From contig JAUNUI010000024.1 of the NCBI GenBank assembly GCA_030538255.1, positions 1 through 49,332 of the forward strand: DNA of 49,332 nucleotides. The letters run 5' to 3'. Below are positions 43,421 through 49,332 of the stretch, in pieces. The stretch is from Pelistega sp. Its GTDB lineage: Bacteria > Pseudomonadota > Gammaproteobacteria > Burkholderiales > Burkholderiaceae_B. A program made the position numbers and the translations under genes. A model generated the notes under the pieces. That model ran no database searches, was not told where the DNA came from, and saw only the letters and a list, made by a program, of their open reading frames with translations. Numbering within the stretch: position 1 is the first letter of the stretch; every line of letters starts with the position of its first letter.

Positions 43421-43747
43421 ATGTCTCCCTTCTATCTTGAACTACGAACTTCTTCTGTGCAACAATTAATTATCTTCGGTGTGACCGAGTCTGGTCAGCG
43501 TTTTCGTCCCAGTGACTGGGCTGAGCGTCTCGCAGGGGTGATGGCGCAATTTCGACCTCCTGGTTCTGTGAGCAGTCATCTGACATACTCTCCTTACGTG
43601 ACCCCGACGAATGTGGATGGTCATAAGAGTGTTATCGTGGATACAAGATTACGTGACTTAGAACCACGTGCATGGAAATTCATTCTCGACTTCGCTAAAG
43701 ATAATCATATGAAGACCGAGTTGCGTGACGTGCATGTGCGCGAGTAG
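43421..43747 (+). CDS. DUF3579 protein
   Basis: The 108-residue protein contains IIFGVTESGQRFRPSDWAER and LEPRAWKFILDFAKDNHMKT, characteristic of the betaproteobacterial DUF3579 family. Its function is unknown. The gene is regularly found beside argF in Burkholderiales, as here, where the two diverge. No clear Shine-Dalgarno is visible before the ATG. The last ~25 bases of the gene recur, diverged, 67 bases downstream. Confidence 0.85.
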   Translation: MSPFYLELRTSSVQQLIIFGVTESGQRFRPSDWAERLAGVMAQFRPPGSVSSHLTYSPYVTPTNVDGHKSVIVDTRLRDLEPRAWKFILDFAKDNHMKTELRDVHVRE

Positions 43748-43814
43748 TTGGTTCAGCAAGTGGCACGATGACATCTTTAGCGAGTGGCTGCGTGAGGTGG
43801 ATGTGCGCAAATAG
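43723..43814. repeat. Diverged copy of the DUF3579 gene end
   Basis: GCGTGACGTGCATGTGCGCG, at the end of the gene (43723-43747), recurs as GCGTGAGGTGGATGTGCGCA at 43790-43814. Both are followed by a TAG. The spacing is 67 bases. Confidence 0.8.
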
Positions 43815-43914
43815 CCGAGTCGCTAGGTCGCTCTGGGTAATTAAGTCACTCTATGGCTCACGAGTAGTTTTATCTGAAAGCTGAGTCATCATCAATCTTC
43901 GTCAATTTCAAACT

Positions 43915-43996
43915 GCGTCAATTGACGCTAAATACCTTACTGAATACCTTAAAAGCAGAATTAATATGGGCGGAAAGGTTCTGCGTCAATTGACGC
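43915..43996. repeat. Two copies of the palindrome GCGTCAATTGACGC in a 68-bp direct repeat
   Basis: The perfect 14-bp palindrome lies at 43915-43928 and 43983-43996. Both copies are followed by TRAATRCCTYACTGAATA-like sequence. It could be a protein-binding site or a decayed repeat unit. It lies between the DUF3579 gene and its terminator. Confidence 0.7.
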
Positions 43997-44018
43997 TGAA
44001 TGCCTCACTGAATATTTT

Positions 44019-44067
44019 AAAACCGAGCAAACACTTTCATGAACTGAAGTGCTTAACTCGGTTTTTT
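44019..44067 (+). terminator. Terminator after the DUF3579 gene
   Basis: AAAACCGAG pairs with CTCGGTTTT, with an inner CACTT/AAGTG, and ends in T6. Confidence 0.75.
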
Positions 44068-44125
44068 AATGCCTAGCTATTCGCTTCGAGCATTCAATAA
44101 TTTTCCAAGTGCTGCAAGCTTTATC

Positions 44126-44169
44126 AGAGCTTGTCGTGAACCCCGTCCTTAGGGTGGGGAGGGCATCAA
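44126..44169 (+). mobile_element. Relic resembling an IS200/IS605 (tnpB) right end
   Basis: The segment reads CGTGAACCCCGTCCTTAGGG and then TGGGGAGGGCATCAA. The CCCC-loop-GGGGAGG hairpin followed by a TCAA end is typical of right ends of IS200/IS605 elements carrying tnpB, where it also forms the 3' end of the guide RNA. No coding sequence of such an element remains. A more decayed relative lies at 4683-4727. Confidence 0.45.
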
Positions 44170-44216
44170 AGAAGCAATCAAAAAAGCAATCGAAGACGTA
44201 ATCAAAAAAGCAATAG
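44169..44216. repeat. 24-bp tandem pair (AAGAAGCAATCAAAAAAGCA type)
   Basis: Units at 44169-44192 and 44193-44216 differ at a few positions; both contain AATCAAAAAAGCAAT. The array begins at the edge of the IS-end relic. Confidence 0.85.
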
Positions 44217-44223
44217 ACGATAA

Positions 44224-44256
44224 AAAAGGACGCCATTTTGACAATAGCGTCCTTTT
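44224..44256 (-). terminator. Terminator, probably of rpsT (bidirectional)
   Basis: AAAAGGACGC pairs with GCGTCCTTTT (10 bp) with A- and T-runs on both sides. It lies 162 bases past the rpsT stop on the minus strand. Confidence 0.7.
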
Positions 44257-44417
44257 GTATTGCTGAAAGCTGGCGAGAGCGAGATTTAACTACTTCATAC
44301 TCTTGAATTATTGATCTGAAAAAGTCTAGCTAAGGTAAGTCCCGCTTAATCAATATTCACTGAGTAAATTTTCGCTTGGTTTTCGCTTAAGTGCCTAACT
44401 TAATGTCTTAATTAAGA

Positions 44418-44684
44418 TTAAGCAGCAATTGCCTTGATGGCAGCAGCTAGGCGGCTCTTATGACGAGCAGCTTTGTTCTTGTGGATGATTTTCTTATCAG
44501 CAACGCGATCGATCACGCTAGTTGTACGTGCGAAAACTTCGTTAGCTTGAGCTTGGTCACCCGCTTCAATTGCTTGACGTACACGCTTGATAGAGGTGCG
44601 TAGCAATGAACGAAGACTAGAGTTGTGTTTGTTGCGTGCAACAGCTTGGCGTGCGCGCTTACGTGCTTGAGCAGTATTAGCCAT
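44418..44684 (-). CDS. rpsT: 30S ribosomal protein S20
   Basis: The 88-residue, Lys/Arg/Ala-rich protein ([20 protein letters not shown] at the start, [19 protein letters not shown] near the end) is S20, a primary 16S rRNA binder of the small subunit. It is a single-gene unit, upstream of murJ in opposite order of reading but on the same strand, as in other Burkholderiales. Confidence 0.97.
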   Translation of the reverse strand: MANTAQARKRARQAVARNKHNSSLRSLLRTSIKRVRQAIEAGDQAQANEVFARTTSVIDRVADKKIIHKNKAARHKSRLAAAIKAIAA

Positions 44685-44914
44685 GTGTAATTTCTTCTAT
44701 TAAGATTAAGTTAATTCAGCAAAGTCTAGTATTTTAGCAATAAGTATATAATAATGCAAGGATAATTCCCTAATTGTTGTCTTAAGGCACTAATAAAGGA
44801 ATTTTCCAACATCATCTTCTCTGCTTGTCAACGCTTATTCAAGCCTTCCATCGTGTCAATGTGAGACTAGTTTTTAGACTATTGAGGACGGCAGAATAAG
44901 GATTTCTAGACAGC

Positions 44915-46522
44915 TTAGCGCTGACGAGCAAAGTCTTTCGGCCGGAATCCGCAAGCGAATAGCACGGCAAAATAAACCAGTAAGCTACCTAATAGCACCC
45001 CAAATAAACAGATCAGGCGAGCGATGGCAGGCATGCCGCCCCAGCTGATAATGCCTTGCATCTGTGTGCTTAACCAGTAGTTTAAACTATCTGTAGCTTG
45101 CATGCTCCAGTCTATATACTGTTGACTGAAATAGAGCCAAGCTGCTAGCGCAAGTAGCGCGGGTAGCACACGCAATAAGAACGTACCAATCCCTTGTTGC
45201 GGAATATAGAGTTGCTTACGGCGTAAACCAATATAGAGGAATAATGCATTAATTGTTGCCCCTAAGCTCACGGATAGTGTTAAGCCAGCATGCTGAAAGA
45301 GTGGGACAAATACAATATTCATTAACTGGGTGCAGACTAAGACGAAGATAGCAATCTTGACGGGAGTGCGAATATCTTGTTTGGCGTAAAAAGCGGGTGC
45401 GAGAATCTTCACCGCCAACATACCGATGAGACCAATGGCATAGGTAGTTACCGCGGCTTGCGTCTGTAGGGTATCTTGGTGGGAGAAGGCGCCGTAATTA
45501 AATAAGCTAGCCACTAAGCCGCCACCCAATAGACCTAAGCCAATAACGCAGGGTAGGCCCAAGAGGAAGACTAAGCGCAGTCCCCAGTCCATTAGACGAC
45601 TGTAGTTTTGTGTGTCGTTCTTGGCATGGGCGGCCGCTAAGCTAGGTAGCAAAACAGTGCCCAGCGCAACCCCGAGTAGTGCTGTTGGGAACTCCATCAG
45701 ACGATCGGCAAAGCTTAACCATGTCACGCTGCCCGAGGGTAACCAAGTGGCGATATTGGTATTAATCAATAAGGAAATCTGGGCGACCGATACGCCAAGT
45801 GTAGCTGGACCCATGAGTTTAATAATACGGCGTACTTCAGGATTCTTCCAGGCCGTCCCTATACGGTGTCGGAAGCTAGGTAATACGCCAATTTTCGCTA
45901 ATGCTGCCCATTGAACTGTCAGTTGCAAAATTCCACCAATGACCACTCCGACAGCTAAGGCATAAATGGGCTGGGCAAAGTAGGGGGCTAAGAAGATACT
46001 TGCCCCAATCATACTCAAATTCAGTAAGACAGGAGTGAAGGCTGGAATGGCAAATTTACGCCAGGTGTTTAAGACGCCTGATGCGAAAGCTACTAAGGAC
46101 ATACACAAGATGTAGGGGAACATAATGCGTGTCATCTGCACGGCATCGGTAAAGGCTTCGCCTTTTTCATGCATACCCGAGGCCATTATCCAGACCACAA
46201 TTGGCGCTGCCACGATGCCGATGACGGTGATGGCGAATAAGGTGACAAATAAGACTAAGGCCACATGATCCAGTAAGGTCTTCACCTCTTGTTGGCTACG
46301 GGTCTCTTTTTGTTCGCCTAAGATGGGTACGAAAGCTTGGGAAAAAGCACCTTCCGCAAAGAGGCGACGTAATAAATTTGGTATGCGAAAAGCGACCCAG
46401 AACGCATCGGTTAAAGGACTTGCGCCAAAGGTGCGCGCGATGAGGATATCGCGAATAAGACCGGTAATGCGCGATAAGAGCGTTAAGCCGCTAACGGTAG
46501 CTGCAGAGCGTAATAGACTCAT
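44915..46522 (-). CDS. murJ: Lipid II flippase MurJ
   Basis: The 535-residue membrane protein of the MOP superfamily has about 14 helices. It begins MSLLRSAATVSGLTLLSRIT with the conserved GLIRD and FWVAFRIPNLLRRLFAEGAFSQAFVP-type loop (residues ~42-67). It moves lipid II across the inner membrane for peptidoglycan synthesis. The neighbouring rpsT gene is the usual partner in this order. Confidence 0.95.
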   Translation of the reverse strand: MSLLRSAATVSGLTLLSRITGLIRDILIARTFGASPLTDAFWVAFRIPNLLRRLFAEGAFSQAFVPILGEQKETRSQQEVKTLLDHVALVLFVTLFAITVIGIVAAPIVVWIMASGMHEKGEAFTDAVQMTRIMFPYILCMSLVAFASGVLNTWRKFAIPAFTPVLLNLSMIGASIFLAPYFAQPIYALAVGVVIGGILQLTVQWAALAKIGVLPSFRHRIGTAWKNPEVRRIIKLMGPATLGVSVAQISLLINTNIATWLPSGSVTWLSFADRLMEFPTALLGVALGTVLLPSLAAAHAKNDTQNYSRLMDWGLRLVFLLGLPCVIGLGLLGGGLVASLFNYGAFSHQDTLQTQAAVTTYAIGLIGMLAVKILAPAFYAKQDIRTPVKIAIFVLVCTQLMNIVFVPLFQHAGLTLSVSLGATINALFLYIGLRRKQLYIPQQGIGTFLLRVLPALLALAAWLYFSQQYIDWSMQATDSLNYWLSTQMQGIISWGGMPAIARLICLFGVLLGSLLVYFAVLFACGFRPKDFARQR

Positions 46523-46606
46523 ATAGATAGGGTGGTTAGATTATGCCATCAGTCAATAAGTCACTGCTGTGTTCAGTTGGCTTATATAAGCAAGTATAAA
46601 TTGAAT

Positions 46607-46640
46607 GAAAAACGCCCGACACGCAATCTGCAGTCGGGCG
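46607..46640 (-). terminator. Terminator of the SDR gene
   Basis: On the minus strand CGCCCGAC pairs with GTCGGGCG (8 bp), followed by T5. It lies 22 bases past the SDR stop. Confidence 0.85.
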
Positions 46641-46661
46641 CCATGCTGATCAGTTAACTAA

Positions 46662-47423
46662 TTAGCGTGGTTGCAAACGAATGGCGCCATCTAAGCGGAT
46701 GGTTTCACCATTGATCATCTCGTTAATGATAATGCTGTTTACAAGCTTGGCATAATCCTCAGGACGACCAAGACGCGATGGGAATGGAATGCTCGCGCCT
46801 AGTGAATCTTGAACTTCTTGTGGCATACCGAAGATCATGGGCGTACCGAAAATACCTGGAGCAATCGTATTGCAACGAATGCCTGAGCGAGCTAAGTCAC
46901 GGGCGATCGGCAGGGTCATACCCACCACACCAGCTTTAGAGGCAGAGTAGGCGGCTTGACCAATTTGACCTTCATATGCAGCAACTGAGGCGGTATTAAT
47001 CATCACACCGCGCTCGCCAGTTGTTGCATCAGGCGTATTCTGTTCCATGGCTGCTGCAGCAAGACGCATCATATTAAAGCTACCAACCAGGTTAATATTG
47101 ATGACTTTCTGGAAGAGGTCAAGCGCATGCGGGCCATTCTTACCGGTAATCTTAGAGGCTGGCGCAATGCCTGCACAGTTAACGAGGCCAAATAAGGCAC
47201 CCGCTTTAACCGCCGCATCTACTACGGCTTGCGCATCGGCTTCATTGGTCACATCGCAGTGTACAAATGTCTGCCCCAATTCTTGAGCTAAGGCTTGACC
47301 CGCTTCGTCTTGCACGTCGGCAATAATGACTTTAGCGCCATTAGCAACAAGCATCTTCACGGTGCCAGCACCTAAACCTGAGGCGCCGCCTGTAACGATA
47401 AATACTTTATCTTTGATTTCCAT
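46662..47423 (-). CDS. Short-chain dehydrogenase, 3-hydroxyacyl-CoA dehydrogenase type-2-like
   Basis: The 253-residue Rossmann enzyme has TGGASGLGAGTV (~11-22), DVQDEAGQA, NCAGIAPA (~82-89), the catalytic Ser/Tyr/Lys region NTASVAAYEGQIGQAAYSAS-K (~144-164) and the ISN-like GIFGTPMI segment. Closest resemblance is to HSD17B10-type NAD-dependent 3-hydroxyacyl-CoA dehydrogenases. It lies 19 bases downstream of adk on the same strand and is probably co-transcribed. Confidence 0.85.
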   Translation of the reverse strand: MEIKDKVFIVTGGASGLGAGTVKMLVANGAKVIIADVQDEAGQALAQELGQTFVHCDVTNEADAQAVVDAAVKAGALFGLVNCAGIAPASKITGKNGPHALDLFQKVININLVGSFNMMRLAAAAMEQNTPDATTGERGVMINTASVAAYEGQIGQAAYSASKAGVVGMTLPIARDLARSGIRCNTIAPGIFGTPMIFGMPQEVQDSLGASIPFPSRLGRPEDYAKLVNSIIINEMINGETIRLDGAIRLQPR

Positions 47424-47442
47424 AGAAATTCCTTGTTAGCAA

Positions 47443-48141
<699 letters not shown>

Positions 48142-48200
48142 CTATTATAAGACGTCAGTAAAGCCATTAATTATATGACTTAAGTTCAGTAAATCTCAGC

Positions 48201-48971
48201 TTATGGCTTGTTCTGCAAAAAAATTCGAACCCTCTTTAAGTCTTGTTCCGTATCAATACCTGCTAATGGTGCCGCATCGGTGATCAGTACTTGAATCTGA
48301 TAACCATGTTCCATGGCGCGCAGTTGTTCCAAGGCTTCAAGTTGCTCGTAGCGACCCGCACATAGATGAGGGTATTGCTTTAAAAATTTCACTCGATAAG
48401 CATACAAGCCTATATGATGCAGCGCAATATAATCTTTTGGTAATAGGGATTTATCCTTAGAAAAAGCATCCCGTGCCCAAGGTATTGGTGCTCTTGAAAA
48501 ATACATGGCGCGATTATTATAGTCACAAACCACTTTAACAATATTCGGATTAAACAGTGCTTCGCTGCTTTGAATGGGGTATGCACACGTGGCAATGCTG
48601 GCTTGCGGATTATCAGCCAGCTCTTGAGCGACTTGATTAATCAGCTGAGGATCAATAAGCGGCTCATCACCTTGGACATTAACGATGATTTGCTCATCAT
48701 CTAATTTCAGCGTGTTGACCACTTCCGCAAGGCGATCTGTGCCTGAAGGGTGGTCCTCACGGGTGAGAATGACTTCGTAGTTATGCGATTGCACAATATC
48801 GGCAATTTCTTGCGTATCAGTAGCGACGATCAAGCGACTGGCTTGAGATAACGCTGCTTGTTGCGCGGTGCGCACCACTAAGGGCAGGCCTGCTACGTCT
48901 AAGAGCATCTTGCCAGGTAAGCGTGTTGAGGCCGCTCGTGCGGGAATAATAGCGATAAATGAAGTATTCAT
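48201..48971 (-). CDS. kdsB: 3-deoxy-manno-octulosonate cytidylyltransferase
   Basis: The 256-residue enzyme makes CMP-Kdo for lipopolysaccharide. It has the nucleotide motif IIPARAASTRLPGKML (~8-23), VATDTQEIADIV, REDHPSGTDRLAEV (~73-86), VNVQGDEPLIDP (~98-109) and YFSRAPIPWARD. The Trm112-family gene precedes it by 29 bases (49001 to 48971), a common neighbour in this position. Confidence 0.97.
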   Translation of the reverse strand: MNTSFIAIIPARAASTRLPGKMLLDVAGLPLVVRTAQQAALSQASRLIVATDTQEIADIVQSHNYEVILTREDHPSGTDRLAEVVNTLKLDDEQIIVNVQGDEPLIDPQLINQVAQELADNPQASIATCAYPIQSSEALFNPNIVKVVCDYNNRAMYFSRAPIPWARDAFSKDKSLLPKDYIALHHIGLYAYRVKFLKQYPHLCAGRYEQLEALEQLRAMEHGYQIQVLITDAAPLAGIDTEQDLKRVRIFLQNKP

Positions 48972-49000
48972 GCCGTATGATGCCGAGTGTTTAGTGAGTG

Positions 49001-49246
49001 CTATGGCTGTGCTGTCGTGTCATTCGCGCTTGCTTGCGCAACGGCGTCTTTTTGCTCAGTATCAACAGTAGCCGCTGAATGAGCAGATAATGCACGAGCC
49101 TCATCTTTAAGCATCACTGGGATACCGTCTTTGATAGGAAAGGCGAGCTGATCATGGTCACAAATTAACTCTTGAGCAGCCGCATCATAGCGAAGTGCTT
49201 GTTTGCAAAGTGGGCAAAGTAGTGATGAGAGAAGCGCAGAATTCAT
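49001..49246 (-). CDS. Trm112 family zinc-ribbon-like protein
   Basis: The 81-residue protein starts at ATG 49246 (MNSALLSSLLCPLCKQALRY). It has CPLC (~11-14), one further Cys in ELICDHDQLAFPI and GIPVMLKDEA, the Trm112/YcaR pattern. A C-terminal Ala/Thr-rich tail follows. Members bind and stabilise methyltransferases or have unknown roles; in Burkholderiales the gene sits between lpxK and kdsB. The frame could be extended upstream to 49306, but the family starts at the chosen ATG. Confidence 0.85.
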   Translation of the reverse strand: MNSALLSSLLCPLCKQALRYDAAAQELICDHDQLAFPIKDGIPVMLKDEARALSAHSAATVDTEQKDAVAQASANDTTAQP

Positions 49247-49332
49247 AATAGTAAGATGGTGATAAGAGAGATAAAGATATTCAAGAAAATCGTCAAGCTG
49301 AGGCATTAATGATTTACTTAATGATTCACATT

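Noticed and set aside
44157-44275. Lys/Ile-rich helical peptide in the 24-bp repeats (IKEAIKKAIEDVIKKAIDD)
   Set aside because: The frame has an in-frame TAG just upstream and no usable start codon, and it crosses the terminator hairpin.

Overview
This window looks like chromosomal DNA from a betaproteobacterium of the order Burkholderiales, most likely a low-G+C member of the Alcaligenaceae (Oligella/Pelistega-like). That placement is an inference. It rests on the 3' end of the 5S rRNA at the left edge, a Bug/TctC-type solute-binding protein, the argF / DUF3579 / rpsT / murJ neighbourhood, the rnr-rlmB pair and the kdsB-Trm112 pair. Base composition is visibly AT-leaning, above all between genes.

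Layout. 1-300: end of an rRNA operon with two near-identical terminators. 441-4607: sulfur and oxidative-damage genes (periplasmic two-domain rhodanese, YeeE/TsuA-type sulfur permease, trifunctional Trx-MsrA-MsrB). 4913-5968: DUF1851 and TM2-domain genes on the minus strand. 6654-8718: DUF455 ferritin-like gene and a dadA-type D-amino-acid dehydrogenase. 9273-13168: SbmA/BacA-like ABC exporter, GNAT, SirB2-like and TauE-like genes. 13497-16983: rnr and rlmB. 17306-19101: a Met/Cys PLP enzyme and HU. 19341-26138: a complete HlyD / RbbA-like / ABC-2 permease / NodT outer-membrane efflux operon. 26409-26715: two identical tRNA-Val(UAC) genes. 27006-28618: speD-speE with a structured leader. 28850-30393: a gene-poor stretch with small ORFs and repeats. 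30394-34696: sbcD, a small ORF and sbcC. 34883-40732: a TPP enzyme, a Bug protein, a LysR relic, a rhodanese and an OmpR/histidine-kinase pair. 40991-49246: argG, argF, DUF3579, rpsT, murJ, an SDR, adk, kdsB and Trm112.

The most unusual property is not one gene. Many intergenic regions carry degenerate micro-tandem repeats with different unit lengths (about 12, 14, 15, 16, 18, 22, 24, 25, 37, 42/43, 45, 54, 60 and 65 bp). Several arrays begin inside the 3' end of the neighbouring gene (argF, the response regulator, DUF3579, the ABC exporter), so the gene tail looks serially copied into the spacer. Comparable repeats occur in two coding linkers of the efflux operon, one with a 15-bp period. 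Other points worth checking are a structured, promoter-linked speD leader, a 36-codon ORF that fills the sbcD-sbcC gap, a pair of tiny ORFs overlapping by ATGA, a truncated LysR gene, and two relics resembling IS200/IS605 right ends.

All calls come from reading the sequence. No database or folding search was run.
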